Positions 11,881-23,640 of a DNA stretch of 64,000 nucleotides are shown piece by piece. Under the pieces are notes generated by a model. It was not told the origin of the DNA. It saw nothing but the letters and a program-made list of their open reading frames with translations, and searched no databases. Source of the DNA: Amaurobius ferox (Eukaryota > Arthropoda > Arachnida > Araneae > Amaurobiidae). The first letter of the stretch is position 1. Each line of letters starts with the position of its first letter. The position numbers and the translations under genes are program-made. Where the stretch lies: assembly GCA_951213105.1 (NCBI GenBank), contig OX578142.1, positions 118,063,065 through 118,127,064 of the forward strand, given 5' to 3'.

Positions 11881-14039
11881 AGAAGAGAAGTAGTTTGAGT
11901 TTTGCCTATATCGAGTAGTTCAATAAATAAATTATTTTATAATTGATCTGTGCGTTTGGCAATTACGCTTCAATTTAGGAGTCGGTTGACTCACCCAAGA
12001 CTTAAATGAGAAAGAACATCATTATCACTCTTAAAAATTCCCATTAATATAGAATCATTTATAAAAAATACAGCAAACATAAAAATTAACTATCTATAAA
12101 ATCTCACTGAACACTCAGTCAAGGTTGTCATTTTTCATGCTGATTTAATCAATGCTATGAAATGGCCACCAAAGCCTCTACAAAAGTTAAATTTCAAATA
12201 AAAATCAAAGATAAATATGAGACCCCATGAAGCAATACATATTTAAAGTAATAAGCTATGGTGTGAAATAAGCTGAACAAACGATTCAGATGAATTGGCA
12301 CCAGGTTTGACATTTCACTTGAACGATGCTTACGACCCATAAATTCACCAATTTACAATGTCGTTAACAAGTTGGAGAAGAACAATGTCTATATGAGCTT
12401 AAAATACGCTTCTCGGCCTGACACGAAGCTACTTCATAAAGGGGGAGTCCAATCAGGACCGGCTCTAAGCCATCATGTAAAGTAAGGCCAATCAAACACA
12501 AGGAAGGCGTGTTTCCCCAAAGCAATGTAAAAAATAAATTAAGATTACTTAACGAAAGAAAACACAAGCAGAATGGAATATATTTAAAAGATATGAGGAC
12601 GAAAGCAAAAAAAGAAATGATGTTCGATATGACGAAACATAAAAAAATTGAATGGTGAAAACTTAAATGTACTGCTCATGTGAATCAACTCCAGGTGATG
12701 CGGAGTCACACAATTTCGCTCCCTAGTGGCATGTGCACCAAGTCAAAGCCAGTTATCTCAAGTGCAGTTAAAATGCATATAACGTACGTACCAGCCATAT
12801 AGTGTAATAACTGGGTCGAGTATTGAACTTTTTTATATTTCGGCAAATAATTACTTGGTCTCACATCTCCATCTAGGTCTCTCTCATAAAATATTAAATG
12901 AGATTGTTATATAAAGATTTATTTGTAAATGTATGTTATAATCTCAGTAGTACCTAAATACATATTATAAATTAAAAGATAAATATTGTAGCTAAATATT
13001 GATCAAAAATATTGTAACTAAATATTGAACTATTAAAGCTAAATATTGACCAAAAAATCACTTTTCCGATTCGGTAAGTTGACTTTAAAATTCCGAGGAC
13101 AAAGCCACATTCAGAGTGATATTCTAGGAAAACATCCCAGTGACTCTGCATTTACGAAACATTTAAAAAATAATAAAGGTTATTTCAAGTAAAAAAAAAA
13201 ATTTTTTTTCGCGACAATAAAAAAATAAAATATATTTTCTGTAAAAAATATTCTTATTTCTGATATTTTTAACATTTTCTGAATTCAAAACATGGAACAG
13301 TTTTTATTTTTTTTTTCTTTATCGTAATATCACCTCTTCGAAAATAACGTAATTTAATTCGCAATAGTTTATCTAAATTTATCGAAGTTGTTTAATTTCG
13401 GAAGATCTAATTAAATTAGCGATTTCTTTGTTAGGGGTTCAAATGTATCCTTTGGGAATTATTGAGAACTGTATCACGCATCGACCTCCACTTTACTTCG
13501 TAAAAGCTTATCCTAGCAGTATAACATAAAATGTCGATTGAAGTAAAATCCAAGATTTATGAATAAAGAATGACATATCCTCGTGATGAAGATATATCCA
13601 TTTAAATGAAGATAATATTTCTAAAAGGCTTATCCAACTAACTAAGTATAACAGGTATATATGTTGAACGAATAGACATCTGTTTAAGTTTAATCCAAAC
13701 ACCGTATGTATGAAATCAATGTTTATTATAATATGTACTGAAGTACATAATTTCTGTTTACTTGTCTGAAAGATATATCATCTTGATATTAAAGTATCTT
13801 AACACATTTTGTGATCTGAACATATCTACAAATCTGTAGTTCATGTAGAATAGACTGAATTCTAATGTGATTAAATGGTATCATAAGTCAAATATTTTCT
13901 AAACTTTAATTAATATTTTTATTGCCTCCACTTTGCAATGAATAATTTAATTTATATATCAAAGGCGTCAATTTTGCAAACGTAGATAATCAGTTTTTAG
14001 TTTAAATCTATATTATAACTGTCCACGTGGTTTTGTCTT
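11881..14039. other. AT-rich DNA, no recognised gene
   Basis: No protein domain or RNA is recognised. A short direct repeat of 'agctaaatattgac/tcaaaa' appears three times (about 12990-13050). A GC-richer patch at 12400-12510 belongs to no recognised family. Confidence 0.45.
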
Positions 14040-14870
14040 TCCAGACCCTCCAGAAGCCCCAAAGTCACCCAAAGGGCTGAAACTTTACGCACTAATAGTA
14101 TCTACCACGGGACAGAACATAATGGAACCAGAGTTTCGATTTACCGCAAAAGACTGGAAACGAGGGAGTTGTAAAAGTATTTCTAGAACTTAAGAAGCAT
14201 ATGCAATGACCTAGAAGGCTGAATTTTAGCACACTCATAGTATCATGACCACTAAATAGGTCTTAACGAAACCGGATTTTTAATCTCTCTGCTGGGGATT
14301 GAGAAAATGGCGATTTCTAATAGGTTGTCCTGACCATCTCCGGTGTTCTGGATCGCTTAATATCTGCATACTTGTAATATCGATTACACGACAGAACATA
14401 AGGGATGGGAAAATTTTAACACGCAGGGATTGCACTCAGACGACAGGACTTCGATTCCGGTCTCTGTTTAAACTGTTCCCGTGTTCAAGCGGAGTACGGA
14501 CACGTTAAATATGTAGGTCTGTAAGTCTTTTCGAGAGGTTGGTGGTAGGGTAAGGATGGTATAATCCCTGCAGATGCCGATTCCACTGGATTCCGCTCAA
14601 AATTAGTTGGTACTTCCCGGCCGTCCATACCTATAACTTACACGTTCGGGTAAGTCGGACAATCTGGGTAGAAGAAGAAGATAGAACATAACAGAGTCGG
14701 ATTTTTGATTCCCCCCACCGGTAATGGACAAAATGAGTGGGGCAGTTCCCAATTTTTCCTGACCCTTTAGAAAGTTCTCGGTTACTTAAACGATTAAAAG
14801 CTTTGCACATATAATATCGACTTTAGGAGAGAACTTAACTCTGTCAGATTTGTTATTAAGACGACTATTT
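14040..14870 (+). repeat. Old local repeat of about 170 bp, three diverged units, interrupted by a SINE
   Basis: The words 'gggctgaaactttacgcac', 'gacagaacataatgg' and 'cggatttttgatt' recur in order in units near 14080-14180, 14215-14310/14380-14400 and 14690-14830. A SINE sits between the second and third. No coding function is seen. Confidence 0.5.
14401..14682 (+). mobile_element. tRNA-derived SINE (family 1), diverged full-length copy
   Basis: The head retains 'ggattgcactc' and a B-box-like 'acttcgattccgg'. The body contains 'agcggagtacggacacgtt', 'cgagaggttggtggtaggg' and the tail 'aagtcggacaatctgggta'. It is flanked by 'agaacata' (14393-14400 and 14683-14690), consistent with a target-site duplication. 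This is the most diverged family member in the window. Confidence 0.75.
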
Positions 14871-14959
14871 TAGCTGCTAAGCGCAATGCATTGTAAAACT
14901 AAATATTACTTTGCCGCTCTATCTGACAGTCTTACATACTAGTGTAATGTGAATTTATA

Positions 14960-15624
14960 AAAAGAGGAAAGATCAATCATGCATAAAGCATTGATTATGA
15001 AACACATTCAAACTGCAATGCAATTTTATTTAAACATCTCTAAAATGCGATGCATTCAGCGGTTATATTTTCAAAATTATCACAATACTACAATAATTTA
15101 TTATATTTAAAAGCTTCATCGAAAACAACTTAAGTTTATTCAAATAATATCATAGAAATATAAATCGCCTGGCTCTCTAAAAAGCATGAAATATTTCATT
15201 TTTAAACATTTTTCTATTCCTTTCATTCAGCGGCGATATTTTTAAAATTATCAGAATAATACAAAACATTATTTTACTTAACTTAAAACTATGGAGGTAA
15301 AAGTACTTTCTAATTCCATGCTTAAAACTTCATCAAAAAAATTAATACTATATAATCGTCTGTTTCTCTATGTAAAATCTGTGAAAGTTTCATTCGTATC
15401 AACTATATTTCAGACTCCAGAGATAAATAATTTTGCGTTAAAGAAATTCAGCAATTCTTATACAACTCATCTTACAGCTTGATGTGTTTACATTCTTCAT
15501 ACGTGAAAATTAGGCTTCGTTATAGAAATAATCGAAGTTATCATTTAAAGTCAAAAATATTGTAATTGAGTTGGCGCAGTATATAGATGCATAGAAAAAA
15601 ATAATAAATAAAGCGGTTTTACGA
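14960..15624 (-). mobile_element. Element H, truncated copy (hairpin end to internal junction)
   Basis: Starts with the H hairpin end (aagatcaatcatgcataaag), followed by the subterminal repeat and the internal sub-repeats. It is interrupted by the 5S-headed SINE at 15638 and resumes for a few bases (16025-16029). It lacks the (GACA)n end and stops at 'gcactaaatata', directly joined to the next H copy. Confidence 0.7.
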
Positions 15625-15637
15625 CGGATGCAGCACT
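15625..15637 (+). repeat. Left target-site duplication of the 5S-headed SINE
   Basis: CGGATGCAGCACT is repeated exactly at 16012-16024. Together the two copies delimit the inserted unit. Confidence 0.9.
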
Positions 15638-15755
15638 GCCAACGGCCGTACCGGGCTGAAAACACAGGTTCTCGTTAGATCATCCAAGTCAAGTAGCATC
15701 GGGCGCGGTTAGTATTTGGGTGGGTGACCACCTGGGAACCCCGAGTGCTGTTGGC
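15638..15755 (+). rRNA. 5S rRNA-derived sequence (SINE head)
   Basis: Runs from GCCAACGGCCGTACC to GTGCTGTTGGC with mutually complementary ends, near the canonical length of about 120 nt. Internal control elements are recognisable: an A-box-like 'aagtcaagtagcat', the intermediate 'cgggcgcgg', and a C-box-like 'tatttgggtgggtgaccacc'. It is fused in the same unit to a SINE and flanked by a target-site duplication. It is therefore interpreted as the head of a retroelement and not as a standard 5S gene. Confidence 0.9.
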
Positions 15756-16011
15756 ACATTTCGGGTGCGGTAGCCCGGTGGTTTGCGCGCTGGATTTGCA
15801 CGCTCCCACAACTGCCGTCGTGTTCACGCGGAGTACGATCACGTTACACATGTGAGTCCGTAAGTCCTTCCGAGAGGTTGGTGGGAGGGGAAGGAGGGTA
15901 CTGTCCTTGTGGATGCCTCCCCCACTGGGTTACGGTCTAAATTGTGTGGCACTACCCGGCCGTCCAAACCTTACACCTTTCTGGTAGGTCGGACGGTCTG
16001 GGTCTCAACAG
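15638..16011 (+). mobile_element. Chimeric SINE: 5S rRNA head fused to a SINE family 1 body
   Basis: The 118-nt 5S-like head joins, after a short 'acatttc' link, a SINE family 1 body starting 'gggtgcggtagcccggtggtt'. Compared with the intact copy at 40096, about 30 nt between 'ttgcac' and 'aactgccg' are missing, including the B box GGTTCGATTCC. The rest of the body and the tail ('ggacggtctgggtctcaaca') are conserved. A 13-bp exact duplication flanks the whole unit, so 5S and SINE moved as one retrotransposed molecule. Loss of the tRNA B box with gain of a 5S internal promoter suggests a promoter replacement. Confidence 0.9.
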
Positions 16012-16024
16012 CGGATGCAGCACT
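16012..16024 (+). repeat. Right target-site duplication of the 5S-headed SINE
   Basis: Exact 13-bp copy of 15625-15637. Confidence 0.9.
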
Positions 16025-16029
16025 AAATA

Positions 16030-17182
16030 TAAGAAATATCAATCATGCATAAAGTACTGATTATGAAACACTTTTCAACTACAATGCAATTTTATTTAAA
16101 CATCTCTTAAGTGCAATACATTCAGAGATAATATTTTTAAAATTATCATAATACTACATTAATTTATTATATTTGAAAACTTAAAACTTCATAAAAAAAT
16201 GAACTTTATTCAAATGACGTTATTAAAATAAAAATCGCCTGGCTCTCTATGTAAAAGCTGTAAATATTTCATTCATACAATTATCTTCTATTCCTGTTGT
16301 TCACAATACTACAATAATTTATTTTATATAAAAACTTAAAACCATGGATGTAAAAGCAATTTAACTCTATGCTTAAAACTTCATCGAAAAAATCTGCTTT
16401 AAAATCGTCTGCTTCTCTATGTAAAATCAATGAATGAATTTTCATTCATATCAGCTATATTGCAGACTCCAGAGCTAAATAATTTTACGTTAAAGAAATT
16501 CAGCAAGTTTTATACAGCTCATCCTACATCTGTATGTGTTTATATACTCCATAAGTGAAAATTAGGCTTCGTTGTAGAAATAATCAAAGTTTGATGATCA
16601 TTTAAACTCAAATATATTATAATTGCGTTGTTTCAGAATGCAGATGCACAGAAATTAAGCACAAATAAAGCGGTTTTAGGGCAGATGCAACAATAAATAT
16701 AAATTAAAAAGAACTTTAAAAATCATGATTTTGACTCAAGATGGATGCCATATTTTATTTTGAAGTGGGTCACGTGATCTCTTCATATAATATGGGTGTA
16801 AATATTATTTTAATTTTTATTTAAAAAACTAAATATATTTTTCTGAAAATTTTTCTATATTTCCTATGGGATAATTTGAATATTTCCTAAAACTTTCGAA
16901 GCAATTTGTGAATTTTAAATTCACTTAAAAAATGTTTGATAAATTAGGTCCTATAGGGTTCAATATATTTCATATTTTCAACCCGGGTTCAGTCCAAAAC
17001 TACTTGGGTGGCATTACTCATTCATATTCCCGTAGGTCCCACAGACCGTCTGAACAATATACTAAAATTTCATTATGATAAAATCATTTTTACGGCAGTT
17101 ATTGTGCTAACGGACGAAAAGACAGACAGACAGACAGAATGAACAAAGTCATAAACACTTTTCAACTATGTTGTAAAGTGTT
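16030..17182 (-). mobile_element. Element H, full-length copy
   Basis: Begins (plus view) with the hairpin end 'aatatcaatcatgcataaag' and ends with a short GACA tract and 'actatgttgtaaagtgtt'. The order of internal blocks is the same as in 9636-10949. Its hairpin end is joined directly to the internal 'actaaatataa' edge of the preceding truncated copy. Confidence 0.75.
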
Positions 17183-17794
17183 AAAAATGATTGCCCAACG
17201 TATGGCTTTTATTCACATTTAAAAAAAAGGCATTATTATTGTAAAAGAAACGCCAATTTTACAGTTGTTGTAAAACTCGATTTTAATGAAAACCAATAAA
17301 ATTATTATAACCCGTATAGAACGTATGTGTCCATTGGACCGTCACGTTCTTGCCTGTTGAGAGTGTGGTTGCTCTAATGCACTAATCTGACGAAGGTGAA
17401 TGTTTTATGGCTTTGAACCCGCTTGGTAGATTTCATCATCTTTTTTATACTGTCATTACTTTTCCAATTATAAATTATATCCTACATATGGATTTTTATT
17501 ACAGAATTATTAAACATGTTACCGCTTAATATACTAACGAAACAACATACGAAATTTAAACATACGAAATTTAAAGGAAATAGCTTGATCCTTTTAAAAT
17601 TCCACCCTCCCAATTTACTATTTATAAATTTGGGATTCTTCTCCTTGGTCAAACTTCTAGAAAATCAATTGGACTCTTAAATTTCTTAATTGAAGCAGTT
17701 ATACAAAATGTCATTTGAATTCCTCAAATTCTTCCAGAGTTATCTTACATTTTCAATCAAGTTTTACGAAAGGGGGAAAAGATAATTATAATGC
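17183..17794. other. AT-rich DNA, no recognised feature
   Basis: No gene or repeat family recognised. Confidence 0.5.
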
Positions 17795-17944
17795 AATATA
17801 TTGTGCATTATAATGTATTATATTATGTATTATAATGCGTTGTATTATGAATTCGAATATATTATATTATGTATTGTAATGCATTATATTATGCATTTTA
17901 AATATATGCATAATATAATGCATTATATAATGCATTACATTATG
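17795..17944. repeat. Palindromic ATTATAATGCATTATA-type tandem tract
   Basis: Multiple variants of 'tattatgtattataatgc' and 'gcattatattatgcat' alternate over 150 bp. The unit is self-complementary, so the region could form cruciforms. It abuts a solo H 3' end on its right. Confidence 0.75.
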
Positions 17945-18012
17945 CATAAAAATGCATTGCAGTTGGAAAGTGTTTCATAATCAATGCTTTATGCATGATT
18001 GATCTTTCTTGT
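17945..18012 (+). mobile_element. Solo terminal fragment of element H
   Basis: Contains only 'gcagttggaaagtgtttcat', the hairpin and 'gatctttcttg', that is, the subterminal repeat and hairpin end of H with no body. Confidence 0.75.
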
Positions 18013-20150
18013 TCAATTTATACAATGAATTTGTTGTGGACATTTATTCCTTCTTTTAAAACCTTTTAATCGCTCCATAAAAAAATGTTACATCTATAAA
18101 ATAAAATCTTCCACATGATAAATTTATATAATATTTTAGATAAAAAATTAGGTAATAAGCGTATATTTATGTTAACAGTGGACATATTAAAGAATTTGTA
18201 AACTCGTGTAAAAGGATGCTACTCTTGATATTCAAATCGTATTTATTAATTAAATTTCCATGTAAAATGCCTAGATAAATAAGTACGACAAAACTCCCTG
18301 CGGAGAATTAACGAAAATAAATTAATTACAGTGATAACTATACTTGTGTTACCTTTATCTGATTTTGATTTTATCAGCCATTTGTTTTGTCATCACAGAA
18401 TTTGCTTTCAACAATGAAGTTTCTGTAAAAGAATTTCTCTATATGCATTTCATTTATTACACTTAATTATAGGTAATATAATTAATTATGTATTTGATCA
18501 CAAAAAAAACAACGATTATAGTTTGATGTCGGATATATGGTCCCAATGCTTTAATTTATTATCAAAACAATACAGATATATTAATTACTAATAAAGTTAT
18601 AATTTCCATATGAAATTGGCAGCACGATTTCTTTAAAAAAAAATTATTTTTAATTTTAAGTTTAGCATATTTAATGTAATACTGCATTCACAATAACAAA
18701 GTACATGAAATAGCTAAAAAATTTTATTTATAATTCATCATTCGGCACTGTTAAAATGGAAGGCATCCGCCATAACTTCAATTATAAATGCATATTCACT
18801 TCGTTACGCATTTAGTTTTATTTCGTCTTCCAATTTTTAACAGGTTAGGCATATTTTCATTTTATTAAAACTGGTTTTACATCAAAATCGCGTTAAATTT
18901 TAATTTTCATGGAATATTTACAGTAAGGGCAGCAAGTAAATGAAAAAAGGTGCCAAAAGTTTGTCTCCCATTTTACCTTCCCCTGCTAGACATATTGCAT
19001 GTAAAGTGAATATGTTGGAATGGTATTCGATGGCTATACACTGTTTAAGCATCCCTGAATAAGAACCGACTAATTTTCAATAATAAATGTATATCTATCT
19101 GCATGAATGTTTGGTTGTAGGCCTGTCTATTTGTCTGCCAATGTGTGTGTTTGTCTATGGGCAGGTATCTGTTAAACAAATTGTTAAAAGTAAATGGAAT
19201 TCGGTATAATTTCAATAGGTGGACGTTAGGGGCTTATCGAGTTTCAGGATGAAATTATCAGGGTATTGAGGCTCTCACTCAACATTTTGTTTCAAAAATC
19301 AAAACAACGTTATTGAAACGTAATAATGTTTTTTATTTAAAAGCAAATTTAATCAATTATAACACTGTGCACTGTTTTAGAGTTATTTTATGCTTTGATC
19401 CAAAATTTTGAACATGTTAAAAAAATAAAAAAACTCGCTATTCCCAAATAAGTGATTGATTTACAAATACTTTAAATTCGAAATGTATAAGCGCAATTAT
19501 TTAGATAATATCACTAGCCACTCACCATATAATAAAAATTTAATTTTCTTTTCCAGAGGAAGCTCTATATCGTTGAACAAATTATGCAAATTAAATAATA
19601 TTTGGTACGGTTTTTCTTATCAATAAATATGTATGATAAGAATTTTTTTGAATTTAACATTTTCACAGTTTTCCAAACATTTATTTTTTCGAAAATCAAA
19701 AATAATTATAAAACCATAATTATGGTAAACTGTGTTAGGAAAATTGCTTTTTCCATATGTAACTTTTTTTATTTGAAACCAAATTAATGATATAATTTAG
19801 ATAACGATAACTTACGCCATGTTTGATATTTTTAACGTTATTTATATAAAATGCAGAAAATCCATTTACTTAAATAAATAATATTTCCATTTTTATAAAG
19901 AGGTGAATGCTTGAATGCTTTGTATGTACTTCTAACAGAATATCTGATATGAACAGCTCATGACATTCCATACGGATTCGAATTCATAACACATTTAATG
20001 AAGTTTATTTATACAATTTGACTCGAAAACTCACTTGATATTATAGTTATTCAGTTTGCAGTTTCAATATGTCTTTTTTTCATTAGGCAACGTAATGCAG
20101 TTTAAAATGTCGTCATCTCAAATTCCTAAATTCCGGTTCTTCCATTCATT
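18013..20150. other. AT-rich DNA, no recognised feature
   Basis: No convincing coding region, RNA gene or known repeat. The one frame over 60 codons (19602-19787) is AT-driven and shows no domain. Confidence 0.5.
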
Positions 20151-20532
20151 TCTTTGTTAAAAATTAAGTATAAAACAAGCATTTAATGAAAGCCTTTAAA
20201 CATACTTTTTATTTCGGATTTTAATATTTTTGGGGGTCATTTTGCAAAGAAAGGCTAGTTCTATTTACTTGGAATCGTACAAAATCGAATCAGCATCAGA
20301 GTAATCCACACATGAAATATCTAAACAAATTTGTAAAATTTGGTGGAATAGTTTTTGTTAGAGTGGATACCTACAGTATAGATACACACACACACAGACA
20401 TCACATGGAAATTAGGTTTATCGTGTTTTAGAGTTTCTGAAACGTGTAGAGCTATCAAAAACTTGAGTTCCTACATTTGACACTACTTCAAAACTCCCCC
20501 TATACATTATTATTTATTGTAGGGAAAGTAAT
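20151..20532 (+). repeat. Dispersed family A, 3' half
   Basis: Matches the distal half of family A: 'aagtataaaacaagcattta', then 'aatcgaatcagcatcagagt', a CA-rich segment, and the end 'attgtagggaaagta'. The 5' half with the 'tgggcagcacatgac' head is missing. Confidence 0.6.
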
Positions 20533-20675
20533 AAATGCACATTAATATATATCTAGTATTTAGGAGCCGTATTCCAGATATTGAAAATTTTATTTTTCCA
20601 CATGGAACCGGATATAACAATAATAAAGCTATTTATTTTTGCAAGATCCAGTAAATAAGTAAGTTCTAATTTGCA

Positions 20676-20850
20676 GTGAGGGGGCAGCATTGCGTCACAC
20701 ATCGCTACGGAAGACTCGTCGGCTATTCCCTCGGCCCGGAAGGATCCTTTTGGACCAGATGGCATAGTACAGGCTCAGTAATCTAAACTAAAGATTCCGA
20801 GTTCGAACCTATTCCCCCATCGGGGGATCTGCGGCCCCCCACAATGGTGA
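20676..20850 (+). mobile_element. tRNA-like SINE family 2, copy 1
   Basis: Shares with 21609-21776 the order 'gcagcattgcg..ac..atcgctac', 'ggctattccctcgg', 'gatggcatag', 'ggttcagtaatc' or similar, and 'aagttcgaaccta' or 'gagttcgaaccta'. The last resembles a pol III B box (GTTCGAACC), and 'tggcatagtacagg' sits at A-box distance. This copy ends in a 'cccccatcggggg' hairpin. Head and tail limits are approximate. Confidence 0.6.
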
Positions 20851-21608
20851 CCCGTGCATGAGATGGCAGCACTACATTTGACGCACACTTTCCCCTCACC
20901 TTTCCTGGCTGACCACGACTGACGTCACGCCGCCGCACGATGAGGTACGACGCGCCTCGCGGCTAGAACAAAACATTATATTTTAAAGTTGCTGCTTCAA
21001 AGGAAAATCAGCTGGCTTACATCACTTTTAACTGACACTCAATTGCATATGTTTTGTAATTAAGAAACAAAAATGTCTATAAAAATTATCTTGATATCGA
21101 GGAACAAATATTTCTAATTCATGAGATAACAGTTAGCTTAAATCAACAAAATATACATACCCGCATCAATCTTTTTTCAGTAGGATTCTCCGAACATTAA
21201 ATTCTGGAGTATAATAAGGATCAATCCGTTTAATTCGTAAAGTCCGTGTAATGAATGCAAAATAATCTATATAACATGTTATAAAGTCATCACAATTTCA
21301 CAATCTTCAGATAGAATTTGTACACAAGGTCCACGAAGTATCTCAGTATCCGCCATGTTTTCAAATCCCCATCTCCCCCCTTCGTTCCCTCAAATAAGAA
21401 GGAACAAAATTCTACCTCCTTTCAACTTTCTTTCAAACCAGTATTTTGCCGGCTTGGACACGAGCAAAATGCAGCTATAATACCCGCTTCAAAATATGAA
21501 TGAGAACGGGGGCTTGAGTTTCAGCTTGGGGACGCGTTGGGGGTTTTCTGGTCCGCCCCCCCCCCCCTTCTCACTAAAATTCGTCCGAGCATCTCGCCAG
21601 GAATGGGA

Positions 21609-21776
21609 GTGTGAGGAGGCAGCATTGCGGCACTCATCGCTACAAAGACTCGCCGGCTATTCCCTCGGCTCTAGAGAATTATTTTGGAGCTGATGGCATA
21701 GCGCGGGTTCAGTAATCGAAAGGTTCCAAGTTCGAACCTATCCCCCACCATCAGGGGAATGCGGTCCCCAGCAACA
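21609..21776 (+). mobile_element. tRNA-like SINE family 2, copy 2
   Basis: Second copy in the same orientation, about 930 bp downstream. 'ggcatagcgcggg' (A-box-like) and 'aagttcgaaccta' (B-box-like) are better preserved than in copy 1. The two copies differ at many positions, so they are independent or old duplications. Confidence 0.6.
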
Positions 21777-22029
21777 GTATTGTGTTGCCAAAAATTCGAA
21801 ATGTAATTATCTGAAAGGCCAAGACTTCAATAAATAGAGTATTAGTACTTAACAGCTCATAATCAGTTGGATAGCAGATCAGAAAATCCCGCATTGAAAA
21901 TACATTTGCAATCGGAATTTCTTTTGTAATTTTAGAACACTTAATTGAACGTCTTTATGAGGACAATAAATGTAATCCTGAATGCAAATTATTCTAAAAT
22001 GTAAACATATATTCATACGATTAAATATT

Positions 22030-22255
22030 GTTGCGAACGCACAATTTTCCCTTTGGCGCTTCCTCTTTCGCCTGTCTCAAAGGTCAGGCGAAGAAAACGA
22101 AGTCCACGACGTTAGCATGACGAGAAGATGACCTGAGCCCAAGCTTGCCAGGATTTCCCAGTTATAAGAAGGCTTGCCGGATTTGGCGGTAATAGACTTT
22201 TGGTGACTTTCGGAATGTTCCAGAAACTTCACGAAATAAAGATTAGTCTAGGAGA
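22030..22255 (+). mobile_element. Ty3/Gypsy-type LTR fragment
   Basis: Begins TGTTGCGAACGCACAATTTT and follows the order of the LTR at 10997-11286: a 'cctctttcg' block, 'gacgttagcatgacg', 'ccaggatttcccagttat', 'gaaggcttgccggattt', and 'tttcggaatgttccagaaac'. No adjoining coding remnant was found, so it may be a solo LTR. The right edge is uncertain. Confidence 0.6.
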
Positions 22256-22900
22256 TAGTATTTGATAATTCTGGATATTAGAGAGTACTGTATAGAAAAA
22301 GTGTTGGAATGGTGTCGGAAATTGCAACTCGAGTTTCCGACGGATCTGTTCGTTTCGAGCACTGTAGAGCAGAAAAAACCTGTCTGTGCAATGTATAGTC
22401 ACGCTAGTACCAAAATATATGAAGTTATTATTCATAAGTTTTGTTTATAAGTCACTTGTGGGTTATATTGGTGATGGTTACAGTTTCCATACGCATCAAG
22501 GAGAACCTAGAAAAGCAAAAGAATAAAAAAATAAATAAAAAATCAGGGAAAAGTCAGTAGAAAATGCACATTTTCATCAAAAAATCTGGAAAAATTTATT
22601 GTTGACCGGAAAATGTAGCCGATTTCAATATACATGGTATTTTCTGTTATTATGCCGAGAACCGTGTTCAAATTAGAATGGAGAGATAAGACTTTTTATC
22701 CTCAATGGATACAGTGGATCGTCCAGTTAAAGATGATCCATATGCAGCACATTATCTTCGCCTATGTAAGAAACCTTTTATTTTAAGCAATATGAGAAGA
22801 CGGATAATTGCTGTTGCTTTCTGTTTACTTGCTGTAACAGCAAAATAAAATTGTCAACGAACATAAACATAAAAAGGTATGAAACTGATGAAGAAATACT
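22256..22900. other. AT-rich DNA, no recognised feature
   Basis: No gene recognised. Part may belong to the right side of the LTR fragment. Confidence 0.4.
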
Positions 22901-22904
22901 TGTA

Positions 22905-23640
22905 CAAGAAAAAGATGGTATGGGCAACACATGACTTTTCCTACAGACACAAGTTCATTTTATCTTTCTTTGACAATTAGTTAAATTGAGATTAATTGTA
23001 CGACATAACATGGATAATTATTTGAAATTACACTGAATTCGTATTTTTAACTCAATTTTTGTTTTCATTTAGCGACTGAACGTATTTTTAAAGGAGGCGA
23101 CGTGCCAAAAATGCGAAAGAGCTTAAATATCACAAGAACAGTTAGTCCTGGAGTTATGGGGTTGGTCTTTTTATTTTTGTTGTCAAAAATTTCGAATAAA
23201 ACAAATATTTAATTGATACATTTGATAATACGTAGTCTTTTATTTTATATTTTAATAATTTTTTCAGTTCATTTAGCAAAAAAGTAGATTATTTTTCACA
23301 AGTCGTATTAAAGTCTAATCAACACCAGAGTAACCCACAAGTGACTTATTTACCACATTTTGTGCAATTTGATTAATTAGTTTTTCAACTAGAGTGGATA
23401 CATACATTGCACAGATACCCACACAGAAAAACAGACACACACACAGACAGAAAGGTACAGCCAGGCACAGAGACAGACAGACGCCTAAGCACACATACAC
23501 ACAGGTGCCATACTAAAAACTAGTTTCTGCGTCCTAGAGTGCTCAAAGCGTGTAGATTCATGGAAAACTTTGATATTTTTGACACGATTCCAATATTTCC
23601 CCTATGCGTATGTATTGTAAAAAATGGTAACGAAGGCATA
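22905..23640 (+). repeat. Dispersed family A, near full-length copy
   Basis: Begins near 'tatgggcaacacatgactttt' and ends near 'cccctatgcgtatgtattg'. Signature blocks in order: 'taattgtacgacataacatgg', 'aaggaggcgacgtgccaaaa', 'gttagtcctggagttatggg', 'agtctaatcaacaccagagt', and a CACACAGACAG-rich tract. It has no coding frame. In the best-preserved copies the ends are inverted (ACTTTCCCTACA / TGTAGGGAAAGT), suggesting a non-autonomous DNA element. Confidence 0.6.

Noticed and set aside
15638..15755. A functional chromosomal 5S rRNA gene
   Set aside because: It lies inside a SINE flanked by a target duplication, is joined directly to the SINE body instead of a T-run terminator, and is a single copy within a transposon.
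20553..20765. 70-codon minus-strand frame as a gene
   Set aside because: It overlaps the tRNA-like SINE family 2 and has no conserved domain.
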